A stretch of 64,000 nucleotides of DNA, taken from positions 282,026-346,025 of the forward strand of contig NZ_PPXQ01000003.1 of assembly GCF_004798585.1 (NCBI RefSeq), given 5' to 3'. This stretch comes from Massilia sp. Mn16-1_5 (GTDB lineage: Bacteria; Pseudomonadota; Gammaproteobacteria; Burkholderiales; Burkholderiaceae_D). Position numbers and translations under genes: made by a program. Position 1 is the stretch's first letter, and every line of letters starts with the position of its first letter. Positions 25,526 to 35,500 of this stretch are shown piece after piece. The notes beneath the pieces are model-generated. The model saw nothing but the letters and a program-made list of their open reading frames with translations, did not search any database and had not been told where the DNA came from.

Positions 25526-28390
25526 ATGAATGCCCCAACTCTGGAATTCCTTCCAGGCAGCCTCGTTGCAGCCCGCGGCCGTGAGTGGATAGTTCTGCCC
25601 CGACCCGAAACACTCGACAACCAGACGCTGCGCCTGCGCCCCTTGGGGGGCGGCGAGCGCGATGAAACCCTTATCTACCTGCCGCTAGAACGTCAGCCAG
25701 TCGAGCCCGCCACCTTCCCGTGGCCCACGGTCGCTCAGGCGCGCAGCCACGCTGCCAGCCAACTGCTGCTGGACGCACTGCAGTTAAAGCTGCGCAATGG
25801 TGCGGGCCCTTTTCGCAGTTTCGGCAACATCGCTGTCGAACCTCGCGCTTACCAGCTAGTGCCATTGCTGATGGCGCTCAAGCTGCCGACCGTGCGCCTG
25901 CTGATTGCGGACGACGTCGGTATCGGTAAGACCATCGAGGGGGCGCTCATTGCTCGCGAGTTGCTTGACCGCGGCGAGGTCCAACGTATGACAGTCCTGT
26001 GCCCGCCGCATCTCTGCGAGCAGTGGCAGCGAGAGTTGACCGAACGCTTTCATATCCCTGCAGTGGTGGTACGTTCCAACACCGCCGACCGCCTGGAGCG
26101 AGACCTACCGCCCGGTACCTCAGTCTTCCACGCCTATCCCTACACCGTGGTGAGCCTTGACTACATTAAGTCCGAGCGCCGCCGCGAGGCTTTCCAGCGT
26201 TTCTGCCCCGAATTCGTCATCGTTGACGAGGCTCACACCTGCACGCAAGGTGGTGAGGGCCGCCAGCAGCGTTACCAGTTGCTCAAAGGTCTTGCCGCCG
26301 ATGCCGAGCGCCATTTGGTACTCCTCACGGCCACCCCCCATAGCGGTGATGAGGATGCCTTCTTCAATCTTCTTGGCTTGCTAAGAGCAGACTTTACTCA
26401 GCTGAAATCCCTGCCGGCCGGCCAGCGCAGCGACTTACGTGAAGCCCTGTCGCTCCACTTTATCCAACGTCGCCGGCCCGACATCGCCGAGTGGCAGGAC
26501 ACCTCGATGTTCCCCGAAAGGCGTACCGCTGAAATTACCTATAAGCTGACCGGTGCGTGGGGACAGTTGTTTAACGATGTGCTCACCTATGCTCGTGAGC
26601 TTGTCGAACGCTCTGAAGGCCAAGGCCTACGCGAGCAGCGTATGAATTGGTGGGCGGCACTGGCCCTGCTGCGCTGCATATCGTCATCGCCCGCGGCTGC
26701 AGTCAACGCACTGCGTACTCGCCTGCAAGGGGCGATGGGAGAAGGCGGCGAAACTGAAACCACCTCGCTCCAAGATTTCGAAGCCCAAGCCGTAGACCGG
26801 GTGCTCGACGGTATGGAAGATGCCCTGTCCACCGACGACATTGAGCCAGGAGCGCAGACTGAAGACAGTCAGCGACTGCAGGCTTTGATGGGCAACGCCG
26901 CGGCGCTGGCGGGCCAGCAGAACGACCCCAAGCTCGCCAAGCTCCAGGACCACGTGGCCCTGCTGTTAAAGGATGGTTTCCAGCCTGTCGTCTTCTGCCG
27001 CTACATCGCCACCGCGCATTACGTGGCCGCGGCACTGCAGGAACGATTCAAGTCCGCCACCATTAAAGCCGTGACCGGCGAGCTCACGCCCGACGAACGC
27101 GAAGCAGCAGTCGAGCAGTTGGGCGATAGCGAGACCCGTGTGCTGGTAGCAACCGACTGTCTGTCCGAGGGTATCAACCTGCAAGGCCTGTTCACCGCCG
27201 TTGTCCACTATGACCTAAGCTGGAATCCCACTCGTCATGAACAGCGGGAAGGTCGAGTAGACCGTTTTGGCCAAAAGGCACGCGAGGTGCGCAGTACCAT
27301 GCTCTACGGTGAGGACAACGCGGTTGATGGCGCTGTGCTACAGGTCATCCTCCGCAAGGCAGAGAGCATCCGCAAAGAGCTGGGCGTACTCGTGCCTATG
27401 CCTGACGACGAGGGCAAGCTCACGCAGGCACTAATGAATGCAGTGTTGCTGCGGAAGGGTTCGGCAACTTCCTATCAATCTCAGTTGGACCTTTGGGGTG
27501 AACCAGCCAAAGAAATTGACCTCGCTTGGCAAAGCGCTATGGAAAAGGCCAAGCAGAACCATAGCATCTTTGCTCAGCGCCGCCTCAAGCCCGAGGACGT
27601 CCTTCCCGAGTTGCACAAATCTGCTGCCATACTTGGTGGTGAAGCTGAGGTCGAACGCTTCGTCATCCGCGCTGCGGCCCAGCTCGGTGCCGCACTGGAA
27701 CCTGTGAGGCAGCACTTTAAGCTACTTACCGAACACCTGCCACCGGCCGTGCGAGAACGTCTCGCAGTCGAGGGCCTGTCCGGCACGCTGCGCATTGACT
27801 TCCATCAGCCTGCAGCTCAGGGTACCAACTTCATCCATCGCACCCACCCCTTGGTAGCGGTATTAGCCGACACGCTGCTGGAACAGGCATTGGACGAAGC
27901 TGCGGTCGAGGACACTGGCGTGGCACGTGCCGGCACGGCATTCGTGAACGCTGTGTCACTCAAGACCACAGTGCTGTTACTGCGCATCCGCCATCAGCTC
28001 ACTGTCACACGTGGCCAGCACCAACGGCTGCTGATGTGCGAGGAAGCTGTAGCCGTCGCCGTCAACGGTTCCGACGCCTTCACCGAACTCACTCCCGAGC
28101 AGACACGGCAGTTGCTGGGAGCGGAAGCGATTCGTAACATGCCCACCCCGTTACGTAACCGCCAGCTGCAATCCGCGCTTGATGCCTTGCCCAGCTGGCA
28201 GCCACAGCTCGAATCTATCGCCAAGGCCCGTGCTCAGGCCTTGCTGCAAGACCACCGCCGCGTACGCGAAGCAGCGGAGGGCCGCGGCAGCTATCAGGTC
28301 ACCGCGAGCCTGCCCGTAGATGTGATGGGTCTGTATGTCCTGCTGCCAGACGCCGGCGCAGCCACCACCGCCACCGCTTTGGGAGCCTGA
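25526..28390 (+). CDS. SNF2/RapA-type helicase (DISARM DrmD-like)
   Basis: A 954-aa superfamily 2 ATPase. Motif I is LIADDVGIGKTIEGALIARELL (~residues 125-145), motif II VDEAHT, motif III LLTATPHSG, and the C-terminal lobe has LVATDCLSEGINLQGL and WNPTRHEQREGRVDRFGQ. These are Swi2/Snf2 (RapA-like) features, as in DrmD of class 1 DISARM. The last ~300 residues are an unannotated family-specific region. It starts 6 bp after the large helicase and ends 4 bp before the methylase gene, so all are co-transcribed. Likely role: DNA translocation or sensing of non-self DNA with the neighbouring methylase; inferred from context. Confidence 0.85.
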   Translation: MNAPTLEFLPGSLVAARGREWIVLPRPETLDNQTLRLRPLGGGERDETLIYLPLERQPVEPATFPWPTVAQARSHAASQLLLDALQLKLRNGAGPFRSFGNIAVEPRAYQLVPLLMALKLPTVRLLIADDVGIGKTIEGALIARELLDRGEVQRMTVLCPPHLCEQWQRELTERFHIPAVVVRSNTADRLERDLPPGTSVFHAYPYTVVSLDYIKSERRREAFQRFCPEFVIVDEAHTCTQGGEGRQQRYQLLKGLAADAERHLVLLTATPHSGDEDAFFNLLGLLRADFTQLKSLPAGQRSDLREALSLHFIQRRRPDIAEWQDTSMFPERRTAEITYKLTGAWGQLFNDVLTYARELVERSEGQGLREQRMNWWAALALLRCISSSPAAAVNALRTRLQGAMGEGGETETTSLQDFEAQAVDRVLDGMEDALSTDDIEPGAQTEDSQRLQALMGNAAALAGQQNDPKLAKLQDHVALLLKDGFQPVVFCRYIATAHYVAAALQERFKSATIKAVTGELTPDEREAAVEQLGDSETRVLVATDCLSEGINLQGLFTAVVHYDLSWNPTRHEQREGRVDRFGQKAREVRSTMLYGEDNAVDGAVLQVILRKAESIRKELGVLVPMPDDEGKLTQALMNAVLLRKGSATSYQSQLDLWGEPAKEIDLAWQSAMEKAKQNHSIFAQRRLKPEDVLPELHKSAAILGGEAEVERFVIRAAAQLGAALEPVRQHFKLLTEHLPPAVRERLAVEGLSGTLRIDFHQPAAQGTNFIHRTHPLVAVLADTLLEQALDEAAVEDTGVARAGTAFVNAVSLKTTVLLLRIRHQLTVTRGQHQRLLMCEEAVAVAVNGSDAFTELTPEQTRQLLGAEAIRNMPTPLRNRQLQSALDALPSWQPQLESIAKARAQALLQDHRRVREAAEGRGSYQVTASLPVDVMGLYVLLPDAGAATTATALGA

Positions 28391-28394
28391 TACA

Positions 28395-31300
28395 ATGGCC
28401 CGCCGCAACGCCACCCGTCTCACCCATCAGCTCGCCTATCGGGCTATCCGCATCGAAGGCGGTCTCATTCCTGCCGACGAGCTTACTCGTCTTACTCTGC
28501 TGGCTGACCCAAATGCCAGCGAACAGACTGAACGCCATTACCGCATCGCGAAGGGGCTGAAGCTACGTGACGAAATCGCCCGTGACTTCAAGATTGCACT
28601 GAACCTTTGGCACGACTTCCAGTCGCTGCGCCAGCGCCGAGATGTACAGAGCCACGATTTCACTGTCCGCGAATGGCTCTTGCCGCTGCTGCGTGATGTT
28701 CTGCACTTCCACGACGCTGCCAGCTGTCCGGCTATCGAGCACGCCGGCCACCACTACGCCATCGGCCATGCCGGCAACAGTGGGCGTGTTCCCCTGGTCT
28801 TCGCCGGGTTTGACCAGCCGCTAGACGTTGGCGCCGAACGCTATGGCGAGACCAACCCCGACACTGGCCGCACCCGCCGCCGTAGCCCCTTTATGCTGGC
28901 ACAGGAGGTACTCAATGCCAGTGACCACACACTCTGGGCCATCGTCAGTAACGGACTGACACTTCGTATCCTGCGCGATAACGCCAGTCTTACCCGTCCG
29001 GCCTACATCGAGGTCGACCTCGAAGCCCTGTTCACTGAAGAACTGCTAGCCGATTTTAGTGCCTTCTGGCTCCTGGCCCACGCTTCGCGCTTTGGCTATG
29101 CCGAAACCGCTCCTACCGACTGCGCTTGGGAACGTTGGCGTGCCGCCGGCCAGCAAGCCGGCGTTACCGTGCGGGGCAAGCTGCGCTATCAGGTGGCCGA
29201 GGCATTGCGCTCTTTGGGCACCGGCTTCCTTTCACACCCGGCCAATGGCGTGTTGCGCGCGGCCTTGCAGGACGCAACGCCTAGAGAGGCCGGTGGCTAC
29301 GACCGGCAGGCCTTCTTTGAAGAGTTGCTACGACTGGTCTACCGTCTCATCTTTCTAGCCACGGTGGAAGACCGGCTCGACCGTGCCACTGGCGAGCGCC
29401 TGGTCTTTGCACCCGGGGCCACAGACGAAGCCAAGGCCCGCTACCTCGCCGGCTACTCGCTCACCTGGCTGCGCGAGCGAGCAGTGCGCCGCAGCCAGCA
29501 CGACCGCCATGCTGACCTCTGGCAGGCGCTCACCATTAGTTTTGGGGCACTGGCTCTTGGTGAGCCTGCGCTAGGCCTGCCTGCGCTTGGTGGTCTGTTC
29601 AGCTTAGACCAGTGCCCACGCCTGGACGGAGCCCAGCTCGACAATCACCATCTGCTGGCCGCCGTGTTCCAGCTTGGCTGGTTCCATGTCGACGACGGTC
29701 TGTCGCGCGTCAACTACCGTGATATGGGGCCGGAGGAATTAGGAAGCGTCTACGAAAGCCTGCTGGAACTCGTACCCGACCTACAGGGGTTGAGCAGTCC
29801 CGCCAGTGCACGCCTGGCGTTTGTCGGCGATGACGCTACCGATGCGAGCACCAAAGGCAACACCCGCAAGCTCACCGGCAGCTATTACACGCCCGACAGC
29901 TTGGTGCAGCAACTTATCCAAAGCTCGCTCGAACCTGTCATTGGCCAGACGGTTAAGACTCATCCGCAGTGTCCGGTAGACGCACTGCTCGCGCTTACCA
30001 TCTGCGACCCCGCCTGTGGAAGTGGCCACTTTCTGCTATCTGCCGCGCGCCGCCTGGCTGACGAGGTGGCGTTGCAACGCGCCGCCGCCGAGCGCGAGGG
30101 CGGTGCCCCCACGCCCGCTGACTACCGCCATGCGCTGCGCGACGTGGTCAGTCGTTGCATCTATGGGGTGGACAAGAATCCAATGGCCATTCAGCTTGCC
30201 AAAACAGCGTTGTGGCTCGAGGCCTATTCGCCGGACCGGCCACTGAGCTTTATCGACCACCACTTGCGTGTGGGCGATGCGCTGCTAGGCGTGCTGGACC
30301 CCAAGGTGCTGGAAAACGGTATTCCTGATGAGGCTTACACAGTGCTCTCGGGGGACGACAAGGTTGTGGCTGCCGCACTGAAGAAACAGAACAAGGCAGA
30401 CTTAAAGAGCTGGCGAGCAATCGCTGGCAGCGACCTATTCATGAAAACTGGATTGGCCGCGCAAGCGGTATCGGTGGAAACACTGGACGACGACACTCCC
30501 GAGCACCTAGCCGCCAAGCGTCAAGCCTGGGTAGCTGCGGACGCTGATGCGCATCGCAGCACATTTGCCCGGCTTTCTGACACCTATATGGCTGCCTTCT
30601 TGGCGCCCAAGTTAGCAGGAGCAGAAGACATCGTACCGCTGTCGAGCTATCTGTGGGGTGTGTTCAGCGGCGAGCCGCCTCGAGCTCATGTAGAAGACGC
30701 GGCCCAAGCGCTATGCCGCCAACACGGTGTTTTTCACTGGTGGCTGGCTTTCCCGCAAGTCGCAGCGCAGGGTGGTTTCTCCGTGATGCTGGGCAACCCG
30801 CCTTGGGAGCGCATCAAACTGCAGGAGGAGGAGTTCTTCGCCACCCGTAGCCCGCTTGTGGCCGAGGCTCGGAACAAGGCCGAACGTGCCAAGCGCATCG
30901 AATGGCTACGCGAAGGTGTACTGCTGCATCGCGTGAATCCTGACCGCGAACGAGCCGAAGGTCTTAACCCGCCGAATCGAGCGGAGATGGCGCTGTACGA
31001 TAGTTTTATTGCCGCGCGACGCGGTGCAGAAGCGGCCAGCCTATACGCACACAATGGACGGCGCTATCCGCTCACAGGTGTCGGCGACGTAAATACATAT
31101 GCGTTGTTTGCTGAGTCCTTCCTACAAGCCATTGCACCGACTGGACGAGCAGGCTTCATAGTCCCTACTGGCATTGCGACCGATGACTCGACAAAGGCAT
31201 ACTTTGAGCAGTTAGCTGTCGGTGGTTTTCTTCGAAGCCTGTTGTGCCTGGAGAACGAGGAGTTCGTGTTCCCATCTGTGCACCATGCGTTTCGTTTCGC

Positions 31301-33407
31301 GCTGCTTACTTTAGGCGGAAGCCCGTCTAGTGAGCCGGCTACTTTGGCGTTTTTCGCCCGCCAGCCCGAGCAAATTCATGACACGCGGCGTCAATTCCGG
31401 CTTACGCCAGAAGAGTTTGCCCTTATCAATCCTAATACACGTACCTGCCCGGTGTTTCGTAGCGAACGTGACGCTGAGCTGACTAAGAAGCTCTATCGCG
31501 CGGCGCCGGTTCTCATCGAGGAGGCTGTCACTGATGCATCTGGCGAGGAGCTACAAACTGACGTGAATCCATGGGGTATCCGCTTTCAGACGATGTTCCA
31601 TATGTCTGGCGATAGCGGTCTGTTCCAGGACACGCCCGTAACCCCCGAGCTACAGCGGATGCTACCGCTGTACGAAGCGAAGATGATTCACCAGTTTGAC
31701 CATCGCTGGGCGACCTTTGTTGATGCTCCGAATGGCGCGGCAGGTGAGGTTGAGACCGCTGATGTCACCACCGCACAAAAAGCCGACGCTGGCTTTACAG
31801 TGAGCCCACGATATTGGGTCGACGAGCGCGAAGTGTTGGCCCGTATCGCCCGTGTCCCCACGCGCGTGGCCCGGAGTTGGCTGGCCATGCATGCGGCACA
31901 AAATGTAGAGAAGTATGAGGCAGAGGACGCCGCACTAACTGACCTGTTGCGTGCGTTGGCCCAATGGGTAACCGGCGAATTGTTTCTACGCGCTTCCGGT
32001 ACGCCGCTTTCAGCCACAGTTTGGACACCCGCACAGACCTTGCGTCACGTTACGCTCACCGAAGCAGAATTAAAGACCCGCTTTCCTCTTCTCAATGACG
32101 TGCTGCGTGCAGAAGGACTAACGACGAAGAGGGCAATAGCCGATTTCCCTAGGTGGGCCGCGCAGAGCGTTGACTTACGTCTTGTCGATGATGAGTTGGA
32201 GGTATTAGCGGAAACCCTGCGTGCTACCGCACTAGCGAGCGCGCTTCGTGACTTACTCGATAGCTGGATGGAGCGTCGTAGTCCGCGGTGGCTAATGGGC
32301 TGGCGGGACATTACGGGCGTCGAGAAGGTTCGGACGGTCATTGGTACGGTTTTACCTCGCGTGGCGGTCGGGCACACGATGCCTTTGTATTTCAGCGATG
32401 AGGATGCGTCGCTCCAAGCGGCCATGCTGGCCAACTGGCAATCGCTTGTCTTCGATTACGTCGCGCGACAAAAGGTGGGCGGCACGCACTTGACCTACGG
32501 CTATCTGAAACAGCTTCCCGTCCTTCCTCCCGACCGGTACACGCCGACCGACCTGAACTTTATCGTTCCTCGTGTTCTTGAACTAACTTACGTTTCGCAC
32601 GACCTCAAGCCTTGGGCTGACGAGCTTGCCGCCTACGACCTGCGCCCCGCGGCCGAAAGCGGCCAGCCCTTTGCATGGGACCGAGCGCGCCGCGCCCGGC
32701 TTCGGGCCGAACTCGACGCCTATTACGCCCGGCTTTATGGCCTGACTCGTGATGAATTGCGCTATATCCTCGAGCCGGCCGATGTGATGGGTGCCGGCTA
32801 CCCGAGCGAAACCTTCCGCGTGCTCAAAGAAAGCGAGCAGCGCAGTTTCGGCGAATACCGTACATGCCGCTTGGTGATGGAGACATGGGACCATCAAAGC
32901 GCAATGCCGTCGCGAGAAGCTCCAGGCACTTCGGCCGTGCCTATGCAGTATTCCGAACACGGCTTGATTCGAAACGCAGAGGAGGCCAAGTTCGCAGGAC
33001 TCATCGTCGCACTCCTGGAACATTGTCCTGGCGGATGTTCTGTATCGAAACTCCAATCCCTTATTGCCCGTTCGGCTACTGCGAAGGAGCATCTTGAACC
33101 GGCGGATGGGCAACTGCTTGCGACCCTGATGAGTAAGCAAGGCCCTGCGGATGTGGTGCCGCTGCTGGAGCGTGTTCGCCCCATTGTTCAGCGCCTTGAG
33201 GCCATCTCAGTCCTTGTGCGCCAGACGGAGGGAACGGAGTCATTGTTTAAGCGCGGCGGGGAAGCACTTCCACGTGACATAAGTCAGCTGGAGGAACACA
33301 CCGACATCGCTCGACTGTTACTAGCCGCAGAGTCGCGGCGCCTATTGGCAGAGGAAGCAGCTACTGATGGTGGTTCTGCAGCACTTAGGGCTACTGGGAC
33401 ACGTTAG
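28395..33407 (+). CDS. Large Eco57I-like adenine-specific DNA methylase (DrmMI/PglX-like)
   Basis: A 1670-aa protein with N6-adenine methylase motifs: SAM-binding motif I DPACGSGHFLL (~residue 537) preceded by LTGSYYTPDSLVQQL, and catalytic motif IV NPPW in VMLGNPPWERI (~801). The N-terminal ~480 residues lack a recognised nuclease motif by eye, and the C-terminal half resembles the target-recognition part of Eco57I/PglX/DrmMI proteins (YLKQLPVLPP). The ATG at 28395 is preferred over an earlier in-frame start inside the SNF2 gene. It sits third in the operon. Either it marks self DNA for the helicases, as in DISARM or BREX, or it is a type IIG-like restriction-modification enzyme; the first is favoured by context. 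Confidence 0.85.
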   Translation: MARRNATRLTHQLAYRAIRIEGGLIPADELTRLTLLADPNASEQTERHYRIAKGLKLRDEIARDFKIALNLWHDFQSLRQRRDVQSHDFTVREWLLPLLRDVLHFHDAASCPAIEHAGHHYAIGHAGNSGRVPLVFAGFDQPLDVGAERYGETNPDTGRTRRRSPFMLAQEVLNASDHTLWAIVSNGLTLRILRDNASLTRPAYIEVDLEALFTEELLADFSAFWLLAHASRFGYAETAPTDCAWERWRAAGQQAGVTVRGKLRYQVAEALRSLGTGFLSHPANGVLRAALQDATPREAGGYDRQAFFEELLRLVYRLIFLATVEDRLDRATGERLVFAPGATDEAKARYLAGYSLTWLRERAVRRSQHDRHADLWQALTISFGALALGEPALGLPALGGLFSLDQCPRLDGAQLDNHHLLAAVFQLGWFHVDDGLSRVNYRDMGPEELGSVYESLLELVPDLQGLSSPASARLAFVGDDATDASTKGNTRKLTGSYYTPDSLVQQLIQSSLEPVIGQTVKTHPQCPVDALLALTICDPACGSGHFLLSAARRLADEVALQRAAAEREGGAPTPADYRHALRDVVSRCIYGVDKNPMAIQLAKTALWLEAYSPDRPLSFIDHHLRVGDALLGVLDPKVLENGIPDEAYTVLSGDDKVVAAALKKQNKADLKSWRAIAGSDLFMKTGLAAQAVSVETLDDDTPEHLAAKRQAWVAADADAHRSTFARLSDTYMAAFLAPKLAGAEDIVPLSSYLWGVFSGEPPRAHVEDAAQALCRQHGVFHWWLAFPQVAAQGGFSVMLGNPPWERIKLQEEEFFATRSPLVAEARNKAERAKRIEWLREGVLLHRVNPDRERAEGLNPPNRAEMALYDSFIAARRGAEAASLYAHNGRRYPLTGVGDVNTYALFAESFLQAIAPTGRAGFIVPTGIATDDSTKAYFEQLAVGGFLRSLLCLENEEFVFPSVHHAFRFALLTLGGSPSSEPATLAFFARQPEQIHDTRRQFRLTPEEFALINPNTRTCPVFRSERDAELTKKLYRAAPVLIEEAVTDASGEELQTDVNPWGIRFQTMFHMSGDSGLFQDTPVTPELQRMLPLYEAKMIHQFDHRWATFVDAPNGAAGEVETADVTTAQKADAGFTVSPRYWVDEREVLARIARVPTRVARSWLAMHAAQNVEKYEAEDAALTDLLRALAQWVTGELFLRASGTPLSATVWTPAQTLRHVTLTEAELKTRFPLLNDVLRAEGLTTKRAIADFPRWAAQSVDLRLVDDELEVLAETLRATALASALRDLLDSWMERRSPRWLMGWRDITGVEKVRTVIGTVLPRVAVGHTMPLYFSDEDASLQAAMLANWQSLVFDYVARQKVGGTHLTYGYLKQLPVLPPDRYTPTDLNFIVPRVLELTYVSHDLKPWADELAAYDLRPAAESGQPFAWDRARRARLRAELDAYYARLYGLTRDELRYILEPADVMGAGYPSETFRVLKESEQRSFGEYRTCRLVMETWDHQSAMPSREAPGTSAVPMQYSEHGLIRNAEEAKFAGLIVALLEHCPGGCSVSKLQSLIARSATAKEHLEPADGQLLATLMSKQGPADVVPLLERVRPIVQRLEAISVLVRQTEGTESLFKRGGEALPRDISQLEEHTDIARLLLAAESRRLLAEEAATDGGSAALRATGTR

Positions 33408-33415
33408 GGGACACG

Positions 33416-35401
33416 ATGACACACTGGCTCAAGGAGTACAGACCCGTTCGGAAGCATCCACGACTGTGGGTTGAAACCGTTTGGCTGGTGGAGTCCCGCG
33501 AGCCACTGGTGCTGACACGTGCCATTGAACTGCACCAGGGGCTTAACATTGTCTGGGCCAAGGAATCAGCAACAAGTGAGTCCCCTGGCCTGACCAGCGC
33601 CGGCCACGGAGTCGGGAAGACCTCGCTCTGTCTACTGATGCGATATGTACTGGGGGATGATGCGCCTGCCATCGCAACGTTGCGCGAGAAGGCGGTAGGA
33701 GGTTTCCCCAAAGGAGGCGTGGCCGCGAAGGTCCACGTTGAAGACGCGACGTGGCTGGTCTTTCGACCTTATAGCGCTTACAGTCACTCGCTAGCTGCGC
33801 AGTGCGACGAGCTACAGTTGCTTCTTCAAGGGGAGGCTTCGAATGATTTCTCGGGATACCTCAAGGCACTGGAGCGGTTTTCGATAGGTCGTCTTGCCGC
33901 GCAATCGCTACCAGGTACAAATCAGCCACTCAAGTGGCGCCATTTGCTGGCTTGGTGCATTAGAGACCAGAGGACTCGTTTTGACGGGTTTTATCATTGG
34001 CGGGACGGCGAAGGACATGGATTTCCTAGGCCGCGGCGCGACCCACCACTGTTCGTCGCTTCTATATTAGGACTTATCGACACCGGGCTGGACAAGCTTC
34101 TTCGCGAAATTGAGTCAAAACAAGTTGAGTTCGACCAAGGTAAGGAGCGGATTCCTGAATTGGAGCGCGCACCGGTGTTTTTGCTCGCTCATGCCGAGCG
34201 TCAGTTGCGCTTCCGGCTTGGAGCCGATGACGGCGAGCCGCTGCACGTAACGACCGTTGGCCAATCAGTCGAATCTCGTTTGCAGGCCACATTGGCAGCT
34301 GCGGAGAGAGAGGAAAACCGTTTAGAGCGTGAGGTCGAGCAGGCCGAAGAGCAACTCGCACAGGAACAAATTCGTCTTGCCAGTTTGAATAATGTTTTTC
34401 GGCGGGCCGAGCTTGAGGTGGGTATCGCCAAGGCGCTCCTTAACGCGAACCGTGCCGACTTTGAGCGATTGACCACGTTGCGTGACCGACTAGAGGGACT
34501 TGCTGGCGGCCGGTGTGACCACGGTGACGTCGAGTTCTCGATGTGTCGGCATATTCAAGACCGAAAGGATGCGGTCAGCATGACCTGGCATCGCGACGGT
34601 AAAGAAGTACGGGCAAGCGCTTCGGAACTTGCCCAGCAGCTGGCTCAACTGGAACTTGAATTCCAGAACACTACAACGGCAATATCCGAGCAATCTCAAC
34701 GGATTTCGGGCAAGAAGGCTGAGTTGCGAAGGCTGCACGTTCGAATCGCAACGAGCGAAAATTCCCGCACTCTTCTGAAAAGGTCTTGGGATGAACTTCA
34801 GTTATTGCATTCGCAAAGAGTCCAAGGCATCGACTCTCCCGATTTGTTACGAGCACGAAAGCGCCAGCAGGAGCTCGAGTCGGACTTAGGTAGCTTACGA
34901 ACTTCGGTAGGCGTTCGACGGTTACAGCAGTCCTCTCGTGCCGATGCAATCAAATCCTTGACCTCCTGTGTCTCAACGCGGTTGCTCGGGGCTGCCGGGC
35001 ACGCTCGATTTGTTCCGGACCATGAGCTTCGGCCGTTTGAGGTTTCACGTGGTGGTGAAGCGTATCAGGTACTGGAAGTGCTCCTGGGCGACATCGTCTG
35101 TTTGCTTGACTCGGCCACGTCGGAAGCAAGCAGCCATCCCGGCTTCTTGGTCCATGACTGCCCACGAGAGGCTGATATGAGCGAGCGCCTGTACCGAGAG
35201 TTCTTTCTGATGGTGTCGGAGGCCGCAGAGCAACTCGGCCGGAACGGCGCCATCCCGTTTCAATTCATCGTGACGACTACTTCGCCCCCGCCGGAAGAGC
35301 TCCGTGGGGAGCCGAATGTCGTCCTGGAATTGGAGCCAGGCTGTGATGAAAAGCTCTTATTTAAGCGAGAGCTTATGCCCGTATTGCCGGGATTCGAGTG
35401 A
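33416..35401 (+). CDS. DUF2326-type coiled-coil ATPase
   Basis: A 661-aa SMC/RecN-like protein. The N terminus ends in an ATP-binding loop GHGVGKTSLCLLMRYVLGD (~residues 60-78). Two heptad-rich regions follow (around 220-350 and 380-490: REENRLEREVEQAEEQLAQEQI, ELAQQLAQLELEFQNT), flanking a CDHGDVEFSMCRH cysteine/histidine hairpin that looks like a zinc hook-type turn. The C-terminal segment GFLVHDCPREADMSERLYREFF supplies the Walker B/D-loop side and matches DUF2326. Such proteins occur in ABC-three-component and other conflict systems. It begins 8 bp after the methylase stop, with AGGGGAC before the ATG, so it is the fourth gene of the operon. Confidence 0.75.
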   Translation: MTHWLKEYRPVRKHPRLWVETVWLVESREPLVLTRAIELHQGLNIVWAKESATSESPGLTSAGHGVGKTSLCLLMRYVLGDDAPAIATLREKAVGGFPKGGVAAKVHVEDATWLVFRPYSAYSHSLAAQCDELQLLLQGEASNDFSGYLKALERFSIGRLAAQSLPGTNQPLKWRHLLAWCIRDQRTRFDGFYHWRDGEGHGFPRPRRDPPLFVASILGLIDTGLDKLLREIESKQVEFDQGKERIPELERAPVFLLAHAERQLRFRLGADDGEPLHVTTVGQSVESRLQATLAAAEREENRLEREVEQAEEQLAQEQIRLASLNNVFRRAELEVGIAKALLNANRADFERLTTLRDRLEGLAGGRCDHGDVEFSMCRHIQDRKDAVSMTWHRDGKEVRASASELAQQLAQLELEFQNTTTAISEQSQRISGKKAELRRLHVRIATSENSRTLLKRSWDELQLLHSQRVQGIDSPDLLRARKRQQELESDLGSLRTSVGVRRLQQSSRADAIKSLTSCVSTRLLGAAGHARFVPDHELRPFEVSRGGEAYQVLEVLLGDIVCLLDSATSEASSHPGFLVHDCPREADMSERLYREFFLMVSEAAEQLGRNGAIPFQFIVTTTSPPPEELRGEPNVVLELEPGCDEKLLFKRELMPVLPGFE

Positions 35402-35500
35402 CAAAAAGTAAAATGCCATATGTCACCGCACTATGCAGGACGATGTCCATGACTGTGAGCAGTGCTAAATCCGATATTAAAAATAAAATTTCTTAGGATT

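Noticed and set aside
20186..35401. Calling the operon a canonical DISARM or BREX system
   Set aside because: Separate DrmB and DrmC genes are missing, as are BrxC/PglZ; only the SNF2 helicase and methylase match by type.
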